Shown piece after piece: positions 46,248-54,999 of a DNA stretch of 64,000 bases. The position numbers and the translations under genes were made by a program. The DNA comes from Symbiodinium sp. CCMP2592. Taxonomy: Eukaryota > Sar > Dinophyceae > Suessiales > Symbiodiniaceae. The notes under the pieces are model-generated. The model was given only the letters and a program-made list of their open reading frames with translations, searched no databases and was not told where the DNA came from. Within the stretch, counting starts at the first letter, position 1. Each line of letters starts with the position of its first letter. Location: positions 199,001 through 263,000 of the forward strand of contig CAJNDT010004668.1 of assembly GCA_905221615.1 (NCBI GenBank). The letters are read 5' to 3'.

Positions 46248-46454
46248 CATCATGGCAACTTCGAAGGGGAGGTTCCGCTGTGATTATCCGTGCAAGCCGT
46301 CTCTCGTCTGCTGCAGCACCAGCTCCAGTGGTCTAGTTCCAATGCACCTAGGGTGCTGCTCATCAGAGACAGTAATATATACACTATTTTCCAGAATGTA
46401 CAATGTACAACATTTTATAGAAATAAAAAATGAGTGAACTAGTAAATAAATAGA

Positions 46455-46550
46455 CTCACATATATATATATATATATGTGTGTGTATGTATATATATATA
46501 TATATATATATGTGTATATATATATATATATGTGTATATATATATATATA
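46455..46550. repeat. AT/GT microsatellite
   Basis: ATATAT runs broken by TGTGTGTAT. Confidence 0.95.
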
Positions 46551-46660
46551 AGGCCTGCAGAATAGGGCCCTTATGAAACCGTGAACGCCAAACCCTGTCA
46601 ACATGAGGAGGCCGACGCTGAGCAGGCCTTGGATACAAGATCCCAGGCAAGTGCCTTGTC

Positions 46661-46767
46661 TAATACAGGGGCCTTAATAATTCGAACAGAGTTTTGGGGT
46701 ATTATATACTAGAGTTATAAGAAGGAACCCCCAAAGCCCTTTTCTAATTTTTAAGGCCCCTACATTA
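46661..46767. mobile_element. TIR element family H copy
   Basis: TAATACAGGGGCCTTAATAA and TTTTTAAGGCCCCTACATTA. The outer TAAT/ATTA are also inverted. Confidence 0.9.
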
Positions 46768-46915
46768 CCAGACAAGGCGCGACAGAGCTCACGGTTGAGA
46801 GTTGAGGCTTTAGGTCTTCTAGAAAGAAAACCGTTAGCCTTTAAGCAAGCGGGAACCTGAGATTTGAATCGACATCCTTTGATAACCAAACCTGTCAAGC
46901 AACCTTCAACTTCAG

Positions 46916-47242
46916 TACGAAGATGTCAGCTGGCTGAGAGCAGCACCGCACAGTTCTTCCCGTTCCGCGACTTCTAGCCAGAGCCTAGGCAGCGATCAAA
47001 GCGAAGGAGGTTGGGTCGATGACCTCGATGACCCCCGGCTGGACAAGAGGCCAGCAGAGGGTCGCGATGTACCTGCAAGGAGCGAGAGCTCCGAATATGC
47101 CCTAAACCTCAAACCACATTGCTCCTGGCCTGGCACTCTAAGAGCCTCTTTGGCGCCGCATCTAATTGCAGGTCTTTCACCAAGGGATGCGGGCACGTGC
47201 ATGAACCAGTGTGAACAAGTGCAGTCCCGAATGAGCAGTTGA
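46916..47242 (+). CDS. Open coding frame, acidic product
   Basis: After acceptor CAACTTCAG the frame is open for 108 codons to TGA at 47240-47242. The first half (SQSLGSDQSEGGWVDDLDDP, RLDKRPAEGRDVPARSESSE) is plainly coding in character. The second half may run into an intron near 47105. There is no ATG at the start, so this is an internal exon. Downstream candidates with the same direction are 47352-47394 (VAKRRVLHSMGPKQ) and 47875-47966 (SEVFGEVELEVQRPAKQPRI). The function is unknown. Confidence 0.5.
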   Translation, partial: YEDVSWLRAAPHSSSRSATSSQSLGSDQSEGGWVDDLDDPRLDKRPAEGRDVPARSESSEYALNLKPHCSWPGTLRASLAPHLIAGLSPRDAGTCMNQCEQVQSRMSS

Positions 47243-47959
47243 ATGTGCATGACTCCAGGCCCTGAACCCAACACCCCAAACCCCAAGCTCCAGACCCTAA
47301 GCCCTAAACCCCAAGTCAGCAGAAGTTAGATTTTCCGCAGCATTTTTCCAGGTAGCAAAGCGGCGCGTGCTGCACTCTATGGGCCCGAAACAGACAAACC
47401 CTACACCCTATGACTCTTGTGTAGGGCACGGAAGCAACGGCGGCAGCTGACGAAGAGCTCGGGCACGAGCTCCGGCATTTTGGAAGAGGCCAGCACTAAA
47501 CGTGAGGTTTTGGGGCTTAGGGGTTCAGGGGTTAGCGAGAAGCCCCTGCTGTTGAGGAGTGTTCGCTGGCACACAATTCAAGCCCATGCTGAAACGGGTT
47601 TAGGGTTCTTGCCTCCGAAGAATTCGTGTCTGAACGGTCTGTATACTGTGCTCTGCGATGATTTGTATCCGAACCGCTTGCGAAGCACATGTCCGCCGAT
47701 TTCCCCAATTGTCTGAATGCCGTCAAACAGGTGGTCAGGCCAGTAAACCTTCAATCCTTAACCTTAAACGGTCCAAACCCTAAACCTTCTAAGCCCTAAA
47801 CCTTAAACCCTAAACCTTCTAAACCCGAAGCCCTAAACCTTCTACCTTCTAAAACCTAAAGCCTAAACCCTCAATCGGAGGTCTTTGGAGAGGTGGAGCT
47901 GGAGGTGCAGCGGCCGGCGAAGCAGCCAAGGATCCGAAAAACAGTTTCGGAGACTCCTC

Positions 47960-48135
47960 CAGGGAATAGGGCTCCTTTAAAGGGATCTATAATAGGGTTC
48001 CTTTAAAGGGATCTATAGGGGTTTAGGGTGGTTCCTTGAAAGGGATCTTTACCTTTGGTTAGTAGGGAGTGGAGGAATGGGGTAGAGTTATAACTACTAC
48101 CATTCTTCCATTCCCTACTAACCAAAGGTACTTCC
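47960..48135. mobile_element. TIR element with GGTTCCTTTAAAGGGATC repeats
   Basis: Direct GGGTTCCTTTAAAGGGATCT units are followed by an inverted pair ACCTTTGGTTAGTAGGGA (48049) and TCCCTACTAACCAAAGGTA (48113). The boundaries are approximate. Confidence 0.65.
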
Positions 48136-48332
48136 TTGCATGTTCCAGTTTTGCAGAGGAAGCTGAGGAACGCAACCCTAAACCCTAAACCATAAGCTCC
48201 CAAACTATAAACCCTAAACCGTAAACCTATGCCGGGGTTTTGGCCGAGAAGCTTCTCGGCTTCAGTCTCTTTGAGGAGTTGTTAGGTGTGCGACGGTCAG
48301 AGACCTCACATAGAAGCTGCTCCTGCGTCTCC

Positions 48333-50131
48333 ATGTCGCTGCTGAAGCTGGAGCGCTGGGTCTTCGAGGAACCCCGCAAGGCAGCCGGAATCTTCGTCGC
48401 GGGTGTCCTTGCACTGAGGTGGCTGCTACAGCGCAAGATCGATCGCTTCCGACAGGTGCCTGGAGTCTTTTTCCTTGGCGTCTTGCCGGAGATCGGATCA
48501 GGTAGCAAACTGGCAAAGAAGCTCGACGAGTTTTCCGATGACTACGGCGAGGAGGGTGTCTATGAGATGGAGTTTCTGGGGACTCGCACCGTCGTCTGCT
48601 GCGGGTGGGACGCCATGTCCACGGTCGTGGCTAGGATGCCCAGTAGTACCCTTATTCCCTTTTTGTAGTCCTAGGTTCCTTATAAAGTTACCCAATACCA
48701 AAAAGAGAGGCCTTTTTATTCTTAGGTTACTGGGTATCCTAGGTGGCATTGGGGACTCGATTCCTGATTTGGCGGGTAGCCGCGGGGTCTTCTTTTCCGA
48801 GCACGCCAAGTGGCGGCACGAGCGGCGCATCCTTTCCGTGGCTTTCAACATGAAGAACGTCGCGAGCTACGCTCCTTCCGTTTGTGCTGTGATGGACCAG
48901 TTTCCTGGTTTCTGAAGTACCATACTTGAATACTTTTTTGTGGTACCTCTTCCTCTAAGGGACCATTATGAAGTACAAGTCTTCCTCTAAGGAACCATTT
49001 TGAAATACAAGTCTATACTTTTTGCCCCTGGTTACTTCAAAGTCCAGGTTCATGGATGCCTTGGATGAAGACTGCCGGCTTCGGGGAGAGACGAACTTCT
49101 CGGAGCTCTTGCCCATGCTTCTTGAGCATACTTAGAAATAACTTTTGGTTCCTATAGTTCCAAAGAAACAGCTAAGATTAGGATTTTTGCTAGGGGTCTA
49201 AGTTCAGTATAGGCTTGCCGCGGATCTTGTTTGCAAGACCGGTGTCGGAAGAGACTTTGGTCTGCTCCCGGCGAGAAACCAAGTGGTGGTGAAGCAGGTG
49301 CGCGAGATGCTGAACACTTTGGGCTCCCGGCTCTGGAGCCTTCTCCCCTACTGGAAGATTCCGGGTCTTGCGAGGCTTCTTGACCCCGGGTTCCTTGCTG
49401 ACGAAAGCATGAGGGAGAAGTTGAATGAAATGCTGGACAGCATCACGGGCGAGGGTGCCACCGTGTTTGACAAGCTTAAGATGGGGCCGGAAAGCGACCT
49501 TAGCCGCGAAGACCTCCTTGGAAACTTGATGGTCCTATTTGTGGCCGGCACGGACACCACGAGTCAAGCTCTATCCTGGGCCTTCTACCAGCTTGCCTGC
49601 CATCCGGAACTGCAGGAGGAGCTGGCGGCTCAAGTAAAGACTCTGCCCGATGGCCGTCTGATGCCGGATCAGCTTGAGTCGGTGGAGCTCTTGAGCGCGA
49701 TGTGGCTGGAGACATTGCGCTTTCATGGCGCTGCCCCCTTCCAGTCGGTGACCAACATTGAGCCCATCACACTTGCCGGCCGCACCGTGCCTCCGCACAC
49801 CAAGATCTGGCTGCACTACCGCTACATCATGAACAACTCGCCGGAGATGAAGAAGAAGCTGGGTGAAGACCTTAACATCTTTCGGCCTGCACGCTGGATC
49901 GGCCCCCAAGGCATCATCAAGCATCCGCCTTTTGACAGTTTAGCCTTTGGGCACGGTCCGCGCATTTGCCTTGGCCGGTATCTAGCAGACTATGAGGGCA
50001 AGATAGTGCTGGCCATGGTGCTGAAGAAGTTCGTGCTGGAGAAGTGGACAAAGCCGCCAATGGAGGAGCGCACGGGATTCTTGATCTTCCCCGCCGAAGA
50101 CGTGGTCATCCGCCTGAGACGCCGAGGGTAG
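48333..50131 (+). CDS. Cytochrome P450 with three introner introns
   Basis: Haem-thiolate monooxygenase, probably membrane-anchored. Exons: 48333-48626, 48743-48899, 49048-49116, 49213-50131 (stop TAG), about 480 residues, which is a normal P450 length. Visible landmarks: N-terminal hydrophobic anchor (AAGIFVAGVLALRWLL), C-helix W-x-x-x-R (KWRHERR), I-helix oxygen-binding AGTDTT at about 49541, K-helix E-x-x-R (ETLR) at about 49709, FRPARW, and the haem loop F-x-x-G-x-R-x-C-x-G (FGHGPRICLGR) at about 49945, with the ligand Cys. Introns 2 and 3 rejoin the frame exactly. Intron 1 leaves exon 2 one base out of frame. An extra C near 48763 would give RFPDLAGSRGVFF, so this is either an assembly base error or a real frameshift. 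The start at 48333 was chosen because the anchor follows it. The substrate cannot be told. Confidence 0.9.
48631..48742 (+). mobile_element. Introner family A, copy 2 (P450 intron 1)
   Basis: CTAGGATGCCCAGTA and TACTGGGTATCCTAG ends. The duplication GTGG lies at 48627-48630 and 48743-48746. As an intron, 48627-48742 is 116 nt with a GT donor and AG acceptor, the same length as the armadillo copy. Confidence 0.92.
48905..49047 (+). mobile_element. Introner family D, copy 2 (P450 intron 2)
   Basis: CTGGTTTCTGAAGTACCA and TGGTTACTTCAAAGTCCAG ends, with flanks GTTTC and GTTC. The intron 48900-49047 (GT-AG) joins VMDQ to FMDALDEDC in frame. Inside, a block of about 35 bp (CTTCCTCTAAGG to ATACAAGT) is tandemly duplicated, which explains the extra length. 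Confidence 0.9.
49121..49212 (+). mobile_element. Introner family C, copy 2 (P450 intron 3)
   Basis: Starts CTTGAGCATACTTAGAAA and ends CTAAGTTCAGTATAG. The duplication GCTT lies at 49117-49120 and 49213-49216. The 96-nt GC-AG intron 49117-49212 joins ELLPM to LAADLVCKTGVGRDF in frame. Confidence 0.92.
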
Positions 50132-50900
50132 ATCTGATTACGGTTGTAAGTTTTTCAATGCATCCGTGGAAGACCATGTGGTGCTTTGGATAACCGCTCC
50201 ACTGCTGGATGAGGGGAGAGGGTTCACACCGTCTCATTCGGCGATCTTCATGCCGAGTGGAAGCATAGCCTTCTCTCTACTTGCCGATTTCACAGTTCGC
50301 CGGCAGGGATCTTAGCATTGACGCTGCCTTCCTCGCATGCCTCACGATGTTGGCCGTTTCGGTGTTCGATGTGTGTTCATACTCCCGCTTGTCATCATCG
50401 TTTGTGGAGCATTTGCTGTGCTGCGTATGCGGTGAGGGCCTTGGTTGTACAGCACCGTGACACTCCTGCAAGCGAGGGTTACAGATCAATTTTGATGCCA
50501 TGATCGGGTGCGATGCGCTCTATACTGATGAGAATACTGCTGCTCATAAGGTCAGGCCTGCTAGACAGGAAAGTAACGCGTAATGCTGACGTTTTCTGTC
50601 TGCAATGCACCAGTTAATGTGGACGATGCGCCCATGCATCGACAGGCACCTGATGTTCACTCGTTGTGACTGGGAGCCTGCTTTGCGTCACAGGGGCCTG
50701 TGCAGGTGGGAGCCGCGCAGCCGCGAAGAAGCTGCCGTGGCATTGCGGAACACTCGTTATCCACATACTGCTTCCTAACTCCTAAGCCCTAAACTCCGGA
50801 GCGCATGCCAGTGGTTGCGACTCAAAGTCAGAAAAGCCGACTGCCAGCCGAGAGACTCGCCTGGCTTGTCGGAATGGTATTTAGCAGGCAAGGCCTGCCA
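50132..50900. other. Spacer after P450 gene
   Basis: No exon or element with support. A few telomere-like units and a companion-motif fragment (CTCGCCTGGCTTGTCGG) occur near 50780-50875. Confidence 0.5.
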
Positions 50901-50901
50901 G

Positions 50902-50993
50902 TACCTGGACCCCAAAAAACCTGCCTTCCTAAGGACTTATAAAGGGAAACCAGAATAAGGAACCCTCAGCAGGAAGCTTGTATGGGGTCCAGG
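50902..50993. mobile_element. TIR element, TACCTGGACCCCA type
   Basis: TACCTGGACCCCA and TGGGGTCCAGGTA are perfect inverted ends around a centre with CCTAAGGACTTATAAAGG. It is single copy in the window. Confidence 0.75.
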
Positions 50994-51072
50994 TAGTTGC
51001 TGGATTGTCCATTCCAGTACTACCGTGCTTCCAAGACATCGCTCATCCGTGCTGGAAACGCGTGCCTTAATT

Positions 51073-51176
51073 ATATAGGGGTTCCTAATAATTAGCATAG
51101 GGTTTCGGGGCCCATTATACCATACTTAGAGTAAGGAACCCCAACAATACTAAAGGTAATCATTAAGGCCCCTACA
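51073..51176. mobile_element. TIR element family H copy
   Basis: ATATAGGGGTTCCTAATAATTA and ATCATTAAGGCCCCTACA ends. Confidence 0.85.
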
Positions 51177-51223
51177 GTGCCGACTTACCTGCAATGCTTG
51201 CTGTGGCTTGCCATGTGGGAGCC

Positions 51224-51449
51224 AAACCCTAAGGGTCCAAAGGACCCAACAATTAGGTACTTAGGTTTCGGATAGTAGTTATGTAGGTTACTATCTTGGA
51301 GACTATATGGGTGGTTGTCAAAATTAGGGTCCCTTTGTGGGTACCCTACGTACTAGGTGCCGTACTATAATAGGGACCCAAAACGGGACCCTAGTTTTGA
51401 CAACCACCCATATGATAATTAGGTACAGTACTTGGAACCTTAGGGAAAG
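51224..51449. mobile_element. TIR element split by a family G insertion
   Basis: Outer arms AACCCTAAGGGTCCAA and TTGGAACCTTAGGGAA, with inner AATTAGGTAC arms, are interrupted by the family G element at 51309-51409. Confidence 0.7.
51309..51409. mobile_element. TIR element family G, copy 3 (nested)
   Basis: GGGTGGTTGTCAAAATTAGG and TAGTTTTGACAACCACCC ends. A perfect duplication ATAT lies at 51305-51308 and 51410-51413. Confidence 0.93.
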
Positions 51450-51453
51450 ATCT

Positions 51454-51558
51454 GGGAGTTTCCGAGAATTAGGGGTACCCCATTTTGGGGTCCTCATAAT
51501 CAGGATCCTACTATTTAGGCGGGTACCATATTAGGGTCCCCTATTTTCAGAAACTCCC
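51454..51558. mobile_element. TIR element family F, copy 6
   Basis: GGGAGTTTCCGAGAATTAGG and TTTTCAGAAACTCCC ends. No flank duplication is seen on the right, where telomere-like repeats begin. Confidence 0.88.
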
Positions 51559-51605
51559 AACCCTAAACCCTAGACCCTAAACCCTAAACCCTAAATCTGA
51601 AGTCG

Positions 51606-52051
51606 ATGACTTGCAGGATTCCAAAGCCTGCGGCCACTGCAGACTTTGCCCGCGCACTGCGGAAGCGGCTCTTACCTGAAGAGTTGGAAGGACGAAAATC
51701 TTCGGTGGATGCTCTTATAGTTGACGGTGCTGATCCCGTTATTGTCTTTGTTACCGTCAATTCGTACGATGACTTTCTTGCCAACGCTTTTTTGTTGTTA
51801 AGTCTCAGGCTTGGCTGGTCGGTAGGGATATGTTTCGGCAGATGAGCAGGTCTATGGTTTTCATAGCGCGGTGATGTTTGCTGGAACGGATCTGCTAAGG
51901 TGCGGCGAAGCCGCTCCAGAGCGCGCATCTTGTCAGCAAATGGGTGGTTGTCAAAATTATGGTAACGTTCTTAGTCCCTATTATAATACGACACCCATTA
52001 TTTCGGGTCTTCCAGAAGGGACCACAATTTTTACAACTACCCAAATGAACT
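51606..52051 (+). CDS. Small gene, unknown function
   Basis: The frame 51606-51845 reads IPKPAATADFARALRKRLLP, EELEGRKSSVDALIVDGADP and VIVFVTVNSYDDFLANAFLL to a stop. It is coding-like, with an alpha/beta flavour. A second stretch at about 51862-51941 (VMFAGTDLLRCGEAAPERAS) runs into a family G element. Precise removal ends it as CQQMNC-stop. No family was recognised, and the link between the two parts is inferred. Confidence 0.45.
51942..52042. mobile_element. TIR element family G, copy 4
   Basis: GGGTGGTTGTCAAAATTATGG and ATTTTTACAACTACCC ends. A perfect duplication AAAT lies at 51938-51941 and 52043-52046. Confidence 0.92.
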
Positions 52052-52336
52052 GTTAACTCCTCGTGGGAGGCCAGCAGGGCAACTAAGCAGCATGACGCCA
52101 AGGGGGGCATGGCTCATGCCTTGGGATCCCTAAGCCCAATCCTGAACCCTTTATTGTCCGAGTGTGAGCGCCGAACCCCATATTACAAACCCTAAACCCT
52201 AAACCTAAATCCTAAACCCCTCAGGTGTCCATGGCTTGGGAAGAGGCTGTGTCTGCCCGGAGCCGTGCACGGCAGGGAGGAAGCCCGTTATCAGCCACTC
52301 GGAGGGGGGGATTCTTACGATGCAGCTGCGGTGGCA

Positions 52337-52519
52337 ATATAGGGGCCTGAATAATTAGAATAGGGCTCCTTTTCAAAACGGTCTATACGGGCTACGATAA
52401 GGGCTAGTATAAGGATTTAGTATAGGTGCCTTAAGAATCAGAAAAGGGTTTTGGGGCCATTACACAATAATTATGACAAAGAGCCCCCCACATAGTATAG
52501 GTAATTAAGCTCCTGTACT
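52337..52519. mobile_element. Long family H element copy
   Basis: ATATAGGGGCCTGAATAATTAG to AATTAAGCTCCTGTACTA, with the same extended centre as 2630-2823. Confidence 0.8.
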
Positions 52520-52685
52520 AGCCATGTCAGCCTACTTGGTTTGCTCAATCCCGGCCCATCCTTATTTACCCGTCTAGCAAAGTTCGAGCTTGCGTCGTAA
52601 GTTTTGCTGACAATGCTTCCCGTGCCAAGCCTCAGCTTCGCCACCACAATAGACAAACTTGCGGTCGAACCGAAGAGGCTCCTTG

Positions 52686-54153
52686 AGAGGGTTTTGGCTT
52701 CAAGCCCACGCTTCCTTTCAGCGGCACAACATCTGGGCCGTCGGAGGAACCAGCACCCACCCACGAAACAGTGGCGCTACTCATGCCACCGGCACTCTCA
52801 GCCCGAGGAGGGCACCTGCGGCGGCTCAGCCAACAGCTGCGAGTAGTGCTGCTGGGACAATGCGTGCATCGCTCGGCATCCAGCGAGTTCAGGGGCGTTA
52901 GCTGGGACAAGGCCGCGAGTCGGCATCGCGCACGGTTTGGCTACAAGCAACAAAAGTACCACATAGGCTTCTTCGGGACCGAGGAGGCCGCAGCACGGGC
53001 GTACGACGCACGCCTCATAGCCGTGTGTGACGACAAAACTCGCTTGAGTCGATCTTTAAATTTCCAAACTTTGGGTGAGATGGCATTCTCGGAAAGTCTC
53101 AGACAGGCACGGGCTTATGGACTGGCATAGAATGCTGAGAATGGCATCAAAGAGAAGGAGTCAATGGACCGACTGCAAAATGCATTTCTCGCATCGCCGC
53201 AGGCATCGAGATACACGATTACCCCTGTGCCACGGTTCTCTCGCATAGATGCACTTTTCCATGCAAAGAACGTTGAAGTCAGCGGTATTCCATTGCAGCT
53301 GAAGTCTGCCACCTGTCGCGGCAAAGTTTATGCTTTCAACAATACACGGGCATATGACGGAATGATGCTACTCCTTATTCCCCTGGACCGCGACAAGTTG
53401 TGGGCTGTGCCAGGGAGTATGGTGACGCAGAAATGCTTGAGCATGACGTTGGGTTCAGCCAGAGACTCTTTATGGCAGGTACGGGACGTAGGAATCCTTT
53501 TGGAATCTTGCTGAAACAACCCGGAGGATTTCCCCCACATCACTCTCAAGGAGGCAACTGAGCAATGCTTCCATACGCATCAAGTTGAGCTGCACGCCCA
53601 CATCCTCCTGGCAAGGCTGGTCTCGCTCGCTACAAAAGACGCCAAGCTTCGAAAACCAGCGTTGGGCTGCCCAGCGGTGGATTCCATGCTCACCAGAGCC
53701 GGCACCCACTGGCGAGTGCAGGAGAAAGCATCCAACCTCCGGCAGCGCGGATACCTTGCCAAGATGGGTAGGTACGGAGGGGCATTAGGCCGAATCGCTT
53801 ACGCAAGCACTGATTTCGACATTCTTCTAGCATCGATACTTGACAATGGCCAGCTGTTGGGGCTGTTCATCTTTCCTGTGGATGTTTTGGTAAGATTTGG
53901 GGCGGTTGGCCACAAGCCGGTGCATCTGCCACTGCACCCGCCTTGGCACTTGGCGAAAAAACAAGCCACAGGATTGAAATATGCATGGCAGCTGGAATAT
54001 TTCGTGGACTTACGCACATGGGATGGAGAGGCCGTCTTGCCTAGCCGCGTGCACAGCCGCATAAACTGTCTGCTTAGCGCGGCGACGACAACAAAAGCAT
54101 CGGGTCATGCCACAGTCTGGATGTGGTGTGAAGCGCTTGGGACTCGAACATAG
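52686..54153 (+). pseudogene. AP2-domain frame with nuclease-like repeats, two stops
   Basis: One + strand frame is open from about 52689 to TAG 54151, except for TAG at 53128 and TGA at 53512. The first part (about 52879-53064) is an AP2/ERF DNA-binding domain: SEFRGVSWDK, then IGFFGTEEAAARAYD. After the first stop comes a module with D-x15-Q-x-K (IDALFH at about 53245, PLQLKSAT at about 53293) and YDGMMLLLIPLDRDKLWAVP. After the second stop a similar module repeats: VDSML (53677), WRVQEKAS (53710) and FDILLASILDNGQLLGLFIF. The D...QxK pattern resembles degenerate PD-(D/E)xK nucleases. AP2 fused to a nuclease is known from homing endonucleases. With two nonsense codons it is probably a decayed selfish gene, unless the stops are in introns or recoded. 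The nuclease reading is inference. Confidence 0.6.
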
Positions 54154-54486
54154 GGCATAGCATGCCATCAATAGCTCCATCAATGCTGGTGCTGGTACCG
54201 CAAGTTGTTTTCTCGGCCGTGGTCTTGCCCCCTTCTGTTGCAAGAGGTTCATGCTAATTTTGTAAGTGAAGGTTTTGGTGTGCGGCTCAGTTGTGGGATT
54301 TAAGGGTCCCAGGCTTGTGAAACTAGAGCGTACTAAGACCGCTTGCTTGAAGATAACCCTATGCCATCCGACGACCGACAAGAAGCGTGGTCTTTTCGGT
54401 GGCCGAATCATAGCGGGTGTTGACAGCTCGGGCATTTTAGGCAAGGTTTCTCAAATACCAGGCTACGGGATCACGGAATCCCTTCA

Positions 54487-54972
54487 TTCTCTCAGCAGGG
54501 ATGTCACGGAGTCCCAGCTGAGGTTATGAATGAGCTTGACGGCCTCGCAAAGTTTGCCCGTTTGCCTTCCATGGTGTCTTGCCAAGCAGTCTTGGTGTCG
54601 CTGTTTTGTGGCTATTCGCTCGCGAGAGGACCGAGGCCTGACTTGGACATGCTTTTGATGCGTGCCCCTCTCATGTTTGCATCATTAAGGCTTGGGTACT
54701 GCCCCCACTCGCAGTTGGATATAATAATCTTCATCATATAGATGATATTCTAGGACCTTAGTAGTAGCCCTATAGTAGACTGTTCCTGTATGGGGACAGT
54801 ACCCAAATTAAGGCCATTCCTTGACTCTCTCGTCCATGCCAGCCGCTCTTTGTTGCAAGCCTTGTTTGCACCTGGCAATCCGAGGGGGTCAAGAACCTCG
54901 CGGGCCGCGTCGCTTCATTGGGGCAGAAGCGCCCGCTTCTTGACGTGCGATGGTGGGCTTCTGTTTCTGTAG
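54487..54972 (+). CDS. Exon split by hAT-like introner, unknown product
   Basis: After acceptor TCTCAGCAG the frame reads GCHGVPAEVMNELDGLAKFA, RLPSMVSCQAVLVSLFCGYS and PDLDMLLMRAPLMFASL to the element at 54692. Splicing it out continues as RPFLDSLVHASRSLLQALFA and ends FLTCDGGLLFL-stop at 54972. The product is amphipathic and partly hydrophobic. The function is unknown. The exact frame restoration supports real coding sequence. Confidence 0.5.
54692..54806 (+). mobile_element. hAT-like introner, copy 2
   Basis: TTGGGTACTGCCCCCAC and TGGGGACAGTACCCAA ends. The 8-bp duplication ATTAAGGC lies at 54684-54691 and 54807-54814. A GC-AG intron 54690-54812 takes its donor GC from the left duplication and its acceptor AG from the right one, and keeps the host frame. 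Confidence 0.92.
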
Positions 54973-54999
54973 GTCCTTGCTTTCCTTTGCTACTCTGTC

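Noticed and set aside
52771..53130. AP2 frame as a complete short transcription factor
   Set aside because: The open frame has no ATG at its start and continues in the same frame past the stop into related coding sequence, so a separate small gene is less likely than a broken long one.
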